A stretch of 25,115 nucleotides of DNA from an uncultured Gammaproteobacteria bacterium (GTDB taxonomy: Bacteria; Pseudomonadota; Gammaproteobacteria; Coxiellales; Coxiellaceae), in NCBI GenBank assembly GCA_903870185.1, contig CAIQCE010000087.1:1-25115 (forward strand). Reading direction: 5' to 3'. The position numbers and the translations under genes were made by a program. Below the pieces are notes generated by a model. That model saw nothing but the letters and a program-made list of their open reading frames with translations. It ran no database searches and had not been told where the DNA came from. This document shows positions 1-7,892 of the stretch, one piece after another (the stretch's first letter is position 1; each line of letters starts with the position of its first letter).

Positions 1-676
1 AACTGTTTATCCAGAATATTCTGCCCATATTCAAAATGGCTATCCTATATTCAAAGATTCTAAAGCCAATATAAATTTAGATGAATTCAGTAATTTCTTT
101 GCTCCTCAAGGAACCATCGATACTTTCTTCAGCTATTATTTAAAACCGTTTGTCGATACCTCTCAATTTTATTGGAAATGGCAAAAAATAAATGGAAGAA
201 CCTTGCCTATTTCACAGCAACGATTGGAAATGTTCTTAAGAGCTTCTCTTATCCAAAAAATGTTTTTCTCTTCTAAAGCCAGTACACCCTCAATTGAATT
301 TGAGTTAAAACTAAAAGAAATCACGCCCTCAATACAACAATCTATCCTCAATATCGGTGGGCAAATGGTGGAATCCAACAGCCATAACACTGAAAGCGCT
401 CTAGTGCATTGGCCAGGGCCTGATGCTGGCTTTGTGACTCTACGATTCGATACCATTGATCGACAACATCCAACAGTCACTGAAACAGGGCCATGGGCTT
501 GGTTTAGGCTTATTGATGAATCGACGATTGAAACTACCAAGAATCCAAAAGAATATAATTTGGAATTTAAATTAGAAAATCTGACAGCCACGTATCAAAT
601 TACTACTAACAATCTCATCAATCCTTACTTGCCAAATGTGATTGAGAAGTTTAGGTTGGCTGGGGATTTGAAATAA
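1..676 (+). CDS. icmF: IcmF, C-terminal part (5' end outside window)
   Basis: The reading frame beginning at base 2 is open from the window edge to the TAA at 674-676, so the gene is truncated by the window rather than starting at an internal TTG near 203. About 225 residues are visible. They carry the features of the IcmF/TssM C-terminal domain: a YP-F-DS stretch, then an FF-PQG-DTFF-YYLKPF segment (about bases 100-155), and later GPWAWFRLID (about bases 490-520). In Legionella, IcmF with DotU stabilises the Dot/Icm core at the poles of the inner membrane. In L. pneumophila icmF lies downstream of icmB on the same strand. Here it is on the opposite strand and converges on icmB, with one gene between. 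The dotU/icmH partner is not visible and may lie to the left. Family assignment is by motif recognition. Confidence 0.85.
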   Translation, partial: TVYPEYSAHIQNGYPIFKDSKANINLDEFSNFFAPQGTIDTFFSYYLKPFVDTSQFYWKWQKINGRTLPISQQRLEMFLRASLIQKMFFSSKASTPSIEFELKLKEITPSIQQSILNIGGQMVESNSHNTESALVHWPGPDAGFVTLRFDTIDRQHPTVTETGPWAWFRLIDESTIETTKNPKEYNLEFKLENLTATYQITTNNLINPYLPNVIEKFRLAGDLK

Positions 677-745
677 ATGATCTATCAATAGAAAAAAATT
701 AAAGCTAACATACTACAAATTTCACATAATAAAGGGGAACTATTC

Positions 746-1804
746 ATGCCTTATATTGGCACCATAAAGCCTGCAGATGGCAAATCTTCTTGGGGGATTG
801 AAAGAACAAAATCAGGATATTGGAAAAAAGACATTTTGTTTAAAACCAAACTTCCTTCTACATGCAAATACATGAGGAATCTTATTCTTAATAAAGATGA
901 CTTTGCTGAATTAGAAAAAATCTTAAGAAATGCTGGGGCATCTAAAGATTGGCCAAGCTTAGGTACTGAGTTCTTATCGGATAGCATTGGTGCTGATTTA
1001 TATAAGCTAGTGTGTACCACATTGCCAACTACACTCAAAACTAATTGCAAAGCGACTATCCATGGCTTTATTAATGATGGTTCTTATGAAGATAGTGATC
1101 ACCCACCTTTACAGCTTGCAATTCATTGGCATCCGGCAAAAGGGGATATGACACCTCGTCCAATCACTTGTGGTTTTGATCTTCATATACACCTTGATTT
1201 TTCTGATAAAGTGGAACAACTTAAAATGTTTGCCGGTAAGAAAGTAGCGGATAGCCTGATAAAAAAGCCACCTATTAAAAGATTAGAACAAATTCTTATG
1301 GCTGAATTTTTCAATTTTAAAATAAGCTATGAACAATATGCTGCGGAGTTAGTAAAGCTAGATATCGATAATATTGATGAATTTAACAAAAGCTTTACTC
1401 TCTTTACTTATAAAAAGGGACGTGAACATTATATAGAAGAAACATATGGACCTGCCCGACTTTATTACCCTCGTCATTATGTTGCTTCACCCCTACCGCC
1501 AGCCGCCGGAGCGGGAGCCATGCCTTTACCTGCTCCAGCAGCGGCTGCGAGTCCAGGCACTGCTCTTAAACTTACTACGCCTGGGATATCCTACAAGATG
1601 GCAGCTACTGCACCTAGCGGCCCTCTCACTTTCTTTCCTTCACCTAAACCAACAAGTGCTGCTGCAACGCCTACACCTAGCATGAGTGGAACAGGAGCTA
1701 TTAGAGGAGGCATGGGAAGAGGAACGAGCAGAGGAGGCATTCATAGAGGCACAGGCAGGGGCGCCTACAGAGGTGGACGCGGAGGTATGGGTATGGGCAA
1801 GTAA
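746..1804 (+). CDS. Unrecognised protein with Pro/Ala linker and RGG-rich C-terminus; candidate effector
   Basis: This 352-residue protein starts at an ATG preceded by AAGGGGA at good spacing. I do not recognise its family. Residues 1 to about 245 look like a soluble globular domain with no signal peptide or membrane segment. Residues about 247-315 are a low-complexity Pro/Ala/Ser/Thr linker. Residues about 318-352 are a Gly/Arg tail with four RGG and three further RG motifs, ending GMGMGK. RGG tails are typical of eukaryotic RNA-binding proteins and arginine-methylation substrates, and are uncommon in bacteria. Because the gene sits between icmF and icmB, a translocated effector acting on host RNA or RNA-binding proteins is one possibility. 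A bacterial RNA-binding protein is another. Both are inference. The tail lacks the glutamate-rich E-block often seen in Dot/Icm signals. Confidence 0.8.
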   Translation: MPYIGTIKPADGKSSWGIERTKSGYWKKDILFKTKLPSTCKYMRNLILNKDDFAELEKILRNAGASKDWPSLGTEFLSDSIGADLYKLVCTTLPTTLKTNCKATIHGFINDGSYEDSDHPPLQLAIHWHPAKGDMTPRPITCGFDLHIHLDFSDKVEQLKMFAGKKVADSLIKKPPIKRLEQILMAEFFNFKISYEQYAAELVKLDIDNIDEFNKSFTLFTYKKGREHYIEETYGPARLYYPRHYVASPLPPAAGAGAMPLPAPAAAASPGTALKLTTPGISYKMAATAPSGPLTFFPSPKPTSAAATPTPSMSGTGAIRGGMGRGTSRGGIHRGTGRGAYRGGRGGMGMGK

Positions 1805-1820
1805 GGGAAACTATTAAAAC

Positions 1821-1840
1821 AAAAAAGCTTATTTAGCTTT
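1821..1840 (-). terminator. Intrinsic terminator for icmB, between convergent genes
   Basis: On the minus strand the hairpin AAAGCT-aaata-AGCTTT runs directly into a T tract (TTTTTT then GTTTT). This is the expected form of a rho-independent terminator 17 nt beyond the icmB stop. The stem is short and AT-rich. It sits in the 52-bp gap between the converging RGG gene and icmB. In the plus direction the stem is not followed by Ts, so termination of the RGG gene by it is less clear. Confidence 0.6.
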
Positions 1841-1856
1841 ATGAATGCTTCCTCTA

Positions 1857-4800
1857 CTATTTCAAGGACCGATTATAATCATCCAAGATTTCCTGGAGTA
1901 ATTGGTCCATCACACTTTGTTTAGCTTTATCATCTAATGCACCACCACTTGCTTCCTCACGGAAGCTGGCAAAACGTTCTTCCAAGACCTTAGTCGCAGT
2001 TCCGGATGGGAATTTAGTTGAAAGTATTCGACGAGCCGCTTTCGGACCAATTTTCTTATAGAGCTGATTACGGATATTCGCATCTTCAGCCGTCGTATTG
2101 AGTGCCCATAATTCTACGGGGCCCAAAGTAGATGTTAGCAGCTGAGCATTCATGCCTTCTTTAGTAAAGAATTGCGCTAAGAAAGTAGCGCCACCTTCCC
2201 GAGGACCATGCACTTGAGTTTTCAATGCCTCAGTCGCACTCGCTGAAAGCCCAAAGACTTCCGCAGTTCTCTTCACTGTTTGCTCTGGACCTGCATCCAT
2301 TACAAAAACTGATGTTGCAAATTCAACCATTACAGAATCAAAATCTTCCAAGGCCTGAGAAAGCAAAGCGACTTGTACTTTCCATTTTCGCCCTTCTCGC
2401 ATATCTTGAATTACTTGCTCTCTTACTGCAGCAGCTTTTGAAGTACGATGGAATTCATCAAATACAATTCGTTTCGGGTCTTCACGAATTTCACGAATAC
2501 GATCACGGTGATAATTACTATAAAGCTCTGGCATATCAGCAACATTATCTTCTGTTAAATAATAATCACGAGCCAGTACATAACGAGCCAACATATACAT
2601 CACACTCGTTTGTCGATTTGCAGCATCACCACCACTTCGCGCAACCTCGTCTAAATCCAATGAAACAATTCTAGCTTCACCTAAATCAAACTGTGTGATT
2701 TGAGCAATAATGGGGTATTCACGCACTGCACCTGAGATCATTCTTGAATAGGCTTGGATCAATTGCTCTCCTGTAGGAGCTACAATTTTGCCATACAAAT
2801 CTTGAATAGCCGGCAAACGACAAATAGCAGCCACATCGGCTAATACAGGCATCGCATGTCGCTGTGATAACATAGCTTCATGAGCAAAACCTGCCATAAA
2901 TAAAGCATCAGTAATTTCCCACCAAGTGGTTTGAGAATCTGATACAAATCCGATTTCCTCTAAAATTCCATCGATAATTTGCTCAACCCCAGTCGCATAT
3001 ACATTGGGATTACCGCCCTCTGCTAAGCTTTTATAGAGCTCATCAACAATCAAGCCTGACATATCGGAAACACCATCATAGGATTTCTCAGACCCTACTG
3101 GTGTTGCTAATAATGCTAGAAAATTAACCAAGAAGCTGCGGCTGTTTGGAGTAGGGAAACGGCAACCTAACTGTGTATCAAAAGGATTGATCGCATAATC
3201 CGGTCTCATGCGTAAACGATGATAGGCCACTAAATGCTTTTTATCTGCTGGCAATGCATCCTTCAACAATAATATGAGCCCACTACTGGAAGGACCGATA
3301 TCGATGATAGAAATACGAGGTAATCGCTGCAAAGCAGGCGACATACAAACTGCCAAATTAATCGAATTCGATAATACGGATTTACCTGAACCAGGTCTTG
3401 CATAAAATAAATCGATCCAAGTGGTTTGCAATGAAGAACCAGGTTGATAGGGCCATGGCTTTCCATCTGGAGAACGAAACATCACAGCCCCATTTTTCCA
3501 AATTGAAGCTGGGCGAAATAATGGCAACATATAAAGTACATCAGAAAGAGGAGCGATAGTCGGCGAAGCAACGCTTTGGCCTGATACACCCACCATGGTA
3601 GAAACAACTCCTTCGAAAGGATCTCCTGATACTTCTGAAACATCGCAAGAACCCCAGCCTTCAATGGCTTTAGCTAACATAGCGGTTCTAGCCCTTAAAA
3701 GGCGAGTGTCTCCTTCTGGAGCCCAGGTTGTCGCAGCCACTCGGAATCTTACGACAGCATCATCACCATTGACATTGAGATACTCTAATAATTTTAGTGA
3801 ATCATTAATTAAGCGGTTTTGTGAAGAAGTAAAACTCAAGACAGAAGAAAGTGCTGAACGCAATCTAAATGAAGATAAGCCATTACTCTCAATTAAAAAT
3901 GAAATTCTCCAGGGAATCTGTGCCTGTAAAACCCTCGCAAATAATCGAGAGAAAGGCTTAATATCTTTTGGAAATAAATCGATATAAACACAAGAATAAA
4001 TTCGATCTCCAATACGTGTGGTTCTGAGATCAATATTTTCTGCATCTCTAGGTAAAATTTGTTTAGCTAACTGAGGCCATAAAATATCAGAGATTTCACC
4101 CTTCATATTATTCAATTCTTTAATGGCCAGTTTATCACCTGGCAATGAAGGCTTCCAATTGCGATCTGTAAAATCTGGATCAGCTGTACGACGCATTACA
4201 GTCACAGCTTCATGTACCTCTAGCAATTTAGCAATTAATCCCCAAGCACCCAAATCAGATACTAGAGAACGTACTTGAGAATCATGGCTTTCACGCATAT
4301 CGGGGATCGCAGCGACCAAATTCTGAGTCTGCCTAAAAGGAGAGATTTTTAACTGACTCAACATTTGCCTTTTATCTTTGAAGGCTCGTTTATTCTGCTC
4401 TGCACTCATAGTGCTTAACCGAGACCATACCACCATATAAAGCTCTTCATGGCCACAATACTGTGAAAGATGATCAACCCGCTCTTTGAATAAATCATCG
4501 AGTTGCATATCAAGTCGTTTAGTGGTGTCTTGTGCTGAAGCGAGGATTTCCTGCAACTCTTCTCTGACTTCATCACGATTGTGACTAAATACAAACTGTA
4601 CAACGTGTCCTGACTGAGCCATGGCTGTTTGTAAGGACTCATGCAATCCCTTTTGAATATACCTAAACTCTTCTTCGCCAATTAGACCTTTGGCTCCTTC
4701 AATCCGTATCACCGATAACAAAGATCCGTCATGAGCCACTAATACAGTGGGACTATCTGCTGTTTGAATTTCACAATATGAAGCCGTCGTTTGCTTTAAA

Positions 4801-4865
4801 GATGTTCCAGCCCACGCTAGAAAACTATCGACCCCATTTAAAATTCCATCGACTATATTTACCAT
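1857..4865 (-). CDS. icmB: DotO/IcmB, type IVB secretion ATPase (VirB4-like)
   Basis: DotO is the cytoplasmic VirB4-family ATPase that, with DotB, forms the energy complex at the base of the Dot/Icm channel. I place the start at the ATG at 4865, preceded by AGGGA. An in-frame GTG at 4880 would add five residues and lacks a better ribosome site. The protein is about 1002 residues, close to the 1009 of L. pneumophila IcmB. A Walker A motif (ARPGSGKS) lies near residue 490 and a Walker B (RIVFDEFH) near residue 800, followed by a conserved segment with RKWKVQVALLSQ. It is the last gene of the icmD-icmJ-icmD2-icmB group, and a terminator follows. Both nucleotide-binding motifs are intact, so it is probably functional. 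Confidence 0.95.
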   Translation of the reverse strand: MVNIVDGILNGVDSFLAWAGTSLKQTTASYCEIQTADSPTVLVAHDGSLLSVIRIEGAKGLIGEEEFRYIQKGLHESLQTAMAQSGHVVQFVFSHNRDEVREELQEILASAQDTTKRLDMQLDDLFKERVDHLSQYCGHEELYMVVWSRLSTMSAEQNKRAFKDKRQMLSQLKISPFRQTQNLVAAIPDMRESHDSQVRSLVSDLGAWGLIAKLLEVHEAVTVMRRTADPDFTDRNWKPSLPGDKLAIKELNNMKGEISDILWPQLAKQILPRDAENIDLRTTRIGDRIYSCVYIDLFPKDIKPFSRLFARVLQAQIPWRISFLIESNGLSSFRLRSALSSVLSFTSSQNRLINDSLKLLEYLNVNGDDAVVRFRVAATTWAPEGDTRLLRARTAMLAKAIEGWGSCDVSEVSGDPFEGVVSTMVGVSGQSVASPTIAPLSDVLYMLPLFRPASIWKNGAVMFRSPDGKPWPYQPGSSLQTTWIDLFYARPGSGKSVLSNSINLAVCMSPALQRLPRISIIDIGPSSSGLILLLKDALPADKKHLVAYHRLRMRPDYAINPFDTQLGCRFPTPNSRSFLVNFLALLATPVGSEKSYDGVSDMSGLIVDELYKSLAEGGNPNVYATGVEQIIDGILEEIGFVSDSQTTWWEITDALFMAGFAHEAMLSQRHAMPVLADVAAICRLPAIQDLYGKIVAPTGEQLIQAYSRMISGAVREYPIIAQITQFDLGEARIVSLDLDEVARSGGDAANRQTSVMYMLARYVLARDYYLTEDNVADMPELYSNYHRDRIREIREDPKRIVFDEFHRTSKAAAVREQVIQDMREGRKWKVQVALLSQALEDFDSVMVEFATSVFVMDAGPEQTVKRTAEVFGLSASATEALKTQVHGPREGGATFLAQFFTKEGMNAQLLTSTLGPVELWALNTTAEDANIRNQLYKKIGPKAARRILSTKFPSGTATKVLEERFASFREEASGGALDDKAKQSVMDQLLQEILDDYNRSLK

Positions 4866-4898
4866 GGATTCCCTACCCACTCTCTTAAAATTTAGGCA

Positions 4899-5285
4899 TT
4901 ATCCGCCAATCAAATTAACCAGTCCTGTTCCGCCAATCGTCGCAGTTCCACCCGTGCTTCCAGTTAGTATAGATGTAAAAGTTGGAATTAGAGTTGGGAA
5001 CATTATAAGCATGCTTCCAATTAGCAGCAAGGTTACACCTTGACTGATAGAAACCTGCTGTGGATTTAGCTTATGCTGATGAAACTTAAAGAAAGAAGAT
5101 AATACAAAACCAATCCCAGAAATCAATGCAACACTCTGCATCATATGAGCCACAAGGGTCAAAGAATGGCTGATGTTAGACGCAATAGTTTGGAGAGTTA
5201 TGGCCGAAGCCGCCTCAATTCCGCTGAAAAATAGAATACTAATCAATCCAATTTTGCAACCTAGAGATCGTATAATTTGCTTCAT
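4899..5285 (-). CDS. Second DotP/IcmD-like inner-membrane protein
   Basis: This 128-residue protein is clearly paralogous to the IcmD encoded at 6010-6420. They share the block MMQSV-L--GIGF-L-SFFKFHQHKLNPQQV, the following SQG-TLL-IG segment, FPTLIPT and the terminal NLIGG. It has an N-terminal signal or membrane segment (about residues 10-30) and two further hydrophobic segments. IcmD/DotP is a small inner-membrane component of the Dot/Icm machine of uncertain mechanism. The canonical Legionella order is icmD-icmJ-icmB. Here the extra copy is inserted between icmJ and icmB, with an 83-bp upstream gap and GTGAG as ribosome site. The N-terminal third has diverged strongly, while the middle is nearly identical. 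It may be a backup or a specialised copy. Confidence 0.88.
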   Translation of the reverse strand: MKQIIRSLGCKIGLISILFFSGIEAASAITLQTIASNISHSLTLVAHMMQSVALISGIGFVLSSFFKFHQHKLNPQQVSISQGVTLLLIGSMLIMFPTLIPTFTSILTGSTGGTATIGGTGLVNLIGG

Positions 5286-5368
5286 TTATACTCACTTAAT
5301 CATTCTAATGAATTTGTTAATATAGCTTATTATAGACTATAGTGCCTAATTATTATGCATTACTAATG

Positions 5369-5989
5369 CTATAAATGAGCGACTTCATTTAAAGCAGAAT
5401 TAACCCATGTCTCAATTTGCAAATTAAACTTTGAAGGAATAGGCAACACCCTCAATTTTTCACTGAAAGTATCTGTAATTCGTTGATAATCTTCTATTCT
5501 TGCATCAACTAGAAGCCGTCCGTATAAAGAGGGATTGCTAACACCCTCTCCCAATTCTTTTTCAACATACTGAGATCTAAGTTTTAAACCTCTATAGGTA
5601 TTTTTCATATCTCTATCATAACTAAGGCCTAAAGCCATGGCTGAAAATAAAGAATGGCATAATGCATTGAGCTCTGCTTGTGTCATTTCAGGCAAATAAA
5701 TCAGAGCCCCTCCTCCAAAATCACTCTGGCCTATAGACTCTAAAAAACAACATTGTGCACAAAAAGGACAGGCTGTTACTAAGTTCTCATGGTGATTATT
5801 GGTATAGTTATTATCCAAATTAACCACTTCTAGGAATTCTTTTGCCTTGAAGCCACAGAATTGGCAGGTGAATTGATCTTGAGCAAATATCGACTGCTGC
5901 AAAGATGCAAAAGCAGGGTCGCTTTTCCTTAACATAAAAAGCCGCCAGTTATCTGCACTGGCGGCTAATTTTAATTGACGATAACGCAT
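5369..5989 (-). CDS. icmJ: DotN/IcmJ, zinc-binding coupling-complex protein
   Basis: DotN is a cytoplasmic subunit of the type IV coupling complex and binds the DotL ATPase. I used the ATG at 5989, giving 206 residues (208 in L. pneumophila). A TTG at 6001 would add four residues, and spacing does not clearly decide. The family zinc site is visible: CQFC at residues 42-45 and CPFCAQCC at 74-81. The intervening VVNLDNNYTNN and ENLVTAC segments resemble an HNH-like treble-clef fold. The motifs ALIYLPEMTQAELNALCH and LKLRSQ-VE are family-conserved. It begins just after the icmD stop (10-20 bp), which suggests translational coupling. Zinc binding is inferred from the known DotN structure. Confidence 0.95.
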   Translation of the reverse strand: MRYRQLKLAASADNWRLFMLRKSDPAFASLQQSIFAQDQFTCQFCGFKAKEFLEVVNLDNNYTNNHHENLVTACPFCAQCCFLESIGQSDFGGGALIYLPEMTQAELNALCHSLFSAMALGLSYDRDMKNTYRGLKLRSQYVEKELGEGVSNPSLYGRLLVDARIEDYQRITDTFSEKLRVLPIPSKFNLQIETWVNSALNEVAHL

Positions 5990-6009
5990 TCCCTTGTCCA
6001 AAGAATCGA

Positions 6010-6420
6010 CTATCCGCCGATTAAGTTTTTGATTTGAGAACCACCTAACTTAGCTGTGTTACCTGTGCTTCCAGTAATGACTGAAGTCGCAGTTGGAATC
6101 AAAGTTGGGAACAACACTAAACCTGCACCAATCACTAAAAGTGTAAGACCTTGGCTTAATGGCACTTGTTGAGGATTAAGTTTATGTTGATGAAATTTGA
6201 AAAATGAAGCCAAAATAAATCCGATACCAGCAACCAAACCTACTGATTGCATCATCTTAGCTACACCACCTAAAGCTGAATCCACATTGGCGGCAATTGC
6301 ACTAACTTTTGGCGCTGCTGCTAAAGAAAAATCTGTGAACAGTAGCAACATTAAACCTAACATTAATGAACCTAGTCTTAATGCAGCAGCTGCGTTTTTA
6401 GAAATACTCAATTGTTTCAT
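6010..6420 (-). CDS. icmD: DotP/IcmD, Dot/Icm inner-membrane protein
   Basis: This is a 136-residue membrane protein, close to the 132 residues of L. pneumophila IcmD, in the canonical slot between icmC and icmJ. The N-terminus carries a hydrophobic signal-like segment ending near AAA (about residues 15-36), followed by two hydrophobic helices around a conserved SFFKFHQHKLNPQQV loop. The protein ends IKNLIGG. Start: ATG with CAGGAG 9 nt upstream. The 107-bp gap before it is the largest within the lower cluster and may hold a promoter, but I see only weak matches there, plus a small CCAAA/TTTGG hairpin. The paralog at 4899-5285 is a close relative. It resembles IcmC over the membrane core, as known for this family. 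Confidence 0.93.
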   Translation of the reverse strand: MKQLSISKNAAAALRLGSLMLGLMLLLFTDFSLAAAPKVSAIAANVDSALGGVAKMMQSVGLVAGIGFILASFFKFHQHKLNPQQVPLSQGLTLLVIGAGLVLFPTLIPTATSVITGSTGNTAKLGGSQIKNLIGG

Positions 6421-6527
6421 TTATTTAATCTCCTGGTTAATGAAATCCTTTTGACCTCAAACACTTTAACACAAATACTAATAGTCTCCAAATTTACTTT
6501 GGTTATCACGGATTTTAAAAGCAGTTT

Positions 6528-7100
6528 TTAAGCGCCTGTAAATCCTAAAATACTATGAGCTAAGTTAATTGTTTCCTGAATATTAACACACAGTAATCCA
6601 CCCATTAGATGAGTCAATGCTTTCCCTAAAGTTCCTGGCTGAGCTGAGTGTGGCTGACCTAATTTAGAGACTAAAACAATTCCTCTAATAAATGAAATAA
6701 CACCAAACAACCGTATAAACTTAATGATTGCAGGAATCATAGAATTGAGACCTTGATTCGAACTGGTTGGGAAAGGCAAAGGGTTAGCATCACCCCAGAA
6801 AGAATGTAGAAAAGTCCCTAAAAATGTAGGTAGGCTTAATAACATCACCCCCGCCATCAACATAGCGACTGAAGCCCCAATAGAATGTTGCTGAGACATC
6901 ATAGAGCGCATTTCACCGTATTGTTTAAGTTTAAATATTCCAGTTAAAATCATTCCAATTCCCATTATCACAGCCACCATTTGTGTGATACTAGTCAGAA
7001 TATCGATATTCATTTCGATAGTGCTAGGATTGGGAGCACTTGCAGCCATTGCAGAAATTGGCAACAATAATAAGCTAATGATTCCTAAAACTTGTCGCAT
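6528..7100 (-). CDS. icmC: DotE/IcmC, Dot/Icm inner-membrane protein
   Basis: This 190-residue polytopic protein (194 in L. pneumophila IcmC) lies between icmG and icmD as in Legionella. An N-terminal signal-like segment is followed by a first hydrophobic pair around a GIFKLKQYGEMRS loop. That loop is similar in layout to the FKFHQHK loop of IcmD, reflecting the known relationship of the two. Two more hydrophobic stretches follow (LFGVISFIRGIVLV near residue 130, and the C-terminal segment with HLMGGLLCVN). Its start ATG has GAGG 8 nt upstream and lies 12 nt after icmG. The exact mechanistic role is unknown. It is required for intracellular growth in Legionella. Confidence 0.92.
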   Translation of the reverse strand: MRQVLGIISLLLLPISAMAASAPNPSTIEMNIDILTSITQMVAVIMGIGMILTGIFKLKQYGEMRSMMSQQHSIGASVAMLMAGVMLLSLPTFLGTFLHSFWGDANPLPFPTSSNQGLNSMIPAIIKFIRLFGVISFIRGIVLVSKLGQPHSAQPGTLGKALTHLMGGLLCVNIQETINLAHSILGFTGA

Positions 7101-7112
7101 AGCAAAACCTCA

Positions 7113-7859
7113 CTAGCTGTCGTTAGCATTAAACCCGATAACTTTTCCTGAGCTCGTTACCACCAATCCATTATCAGGATCAATTCGCTGCACAGTGCCA
7201 TATTGATTAATTTTACTACCGACAGCCACTGAAACTGATGAACCATCCGATCCTAAAATCCAAGCCCTACCTGGAATCACGGCTCGAAGATTATAATGGA
7301 CCTTTATAGGTGCCTTAGTTAATTTCTTAGCCATTGCTGGTTTTTTTGGCTTTAATGATTCTTGCAGGTCTGATAAGTTCGTTCCAATAGAAGCTAAAGT
7401 ATTGCCCAACTCAGCTTGGCCATTGTTCAAATTATCAATACTAGATTTTAATTGATCTACTTCTGATCGCAATTGACCAATCATTTCTTTATCTTGAGCG
7501 GCAGTTCTATCGTTTAGATTTATTAGATCCTCACGTAAATCTTCAGGAGCTGGAGAAACCGAAGGTTGTGTTTCTACAGCTGGTTGAACAATAGCTGGCG
7601 AACTTGGAACCTTATCAGTTGGGGAGGGAGCGCTCTTATGAGCACTCACAAACTTAAAGATCATCGCGATTAAAGAGGCTAATAGGGTAATAATCATCAC
7701 CCGCTTATTATTGTTCCATATATCAACCAAAAGCCCCATTCCCATTTTGGGAGGAAGCCCTTGATTTTGAGGCTGCGAACGATCAACACTTCCATCCACA
7801 ATATATTCCCCTTCAGGGTACTGATATTCTTGTCCTGATTGCTTATTGTCGTCGCTCAT
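7113..7859 (-). CDS. icmG: DotF/IcmG, core-complex associated membrane protein
   Basis: This is a bitopic inner-membrane protein of 248 residues (269 in L. pneumophila). It has a cytoplasmic N-terminus of about 50 residues, one membrane helix (about 53-72), a Pro/Ser-rich stretch (about 75-105), a likely coiled coil (about 108-170), and a C-terminal periplasmic domain with VHYNLRAVIPGRAWI and GDG-type turns, as in pilus-assembly-like (PilP-type) domains. DotF associates with the DotC-DotD-DotH-DotG core and can bind effectors in two-hybrid tests (established for Legionella). Start: ATG with GAGGG upstream, 33 bp after icmE. Identification rests on position plus layout and the conserved C-terminal segment. 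Confidence 0.9.
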   Translation of the reverse strand: MSDDNKQSGQEYQYPEGEYIVDGSVDRSQPQNQGLPPKMGMGLLVDIWNNNKRVMIITLLASLIAMIFKFVSAHKSAPSPTDKVPSSPAIVQPAVETQPSVSPAPEDLREDLINLNDRTAAQDKEMIGQLRSEVDQLKSSIDNLNNGQAELGNTLASIGTNLSDLQESLKPKKPAMAKKLTKAPIKVHYNLRAVIPGRAWILGSDGSSVSVAVGSKINQYGTVQRIDPDNGLVVTSSGKVIGFNANDS

Positions 7860-7892
7860 GATAACCCTCTATTATAAAAATCAATGATCTTA

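Noticed and set aside
203..676. A complete small gene starting at 203
   Set aside because: The same frame is open to the window edge and carries IcmF C-terminal motifs upstream of 203, so this is an internal TTG in a truncated icmF.
2225..2674. Plus-strand reading frame of 149 codons opposite icmB
   Set aside because: It overlaps a conserved part of DotO including Walker B, has His/Leu-rich composition, and no start signals.
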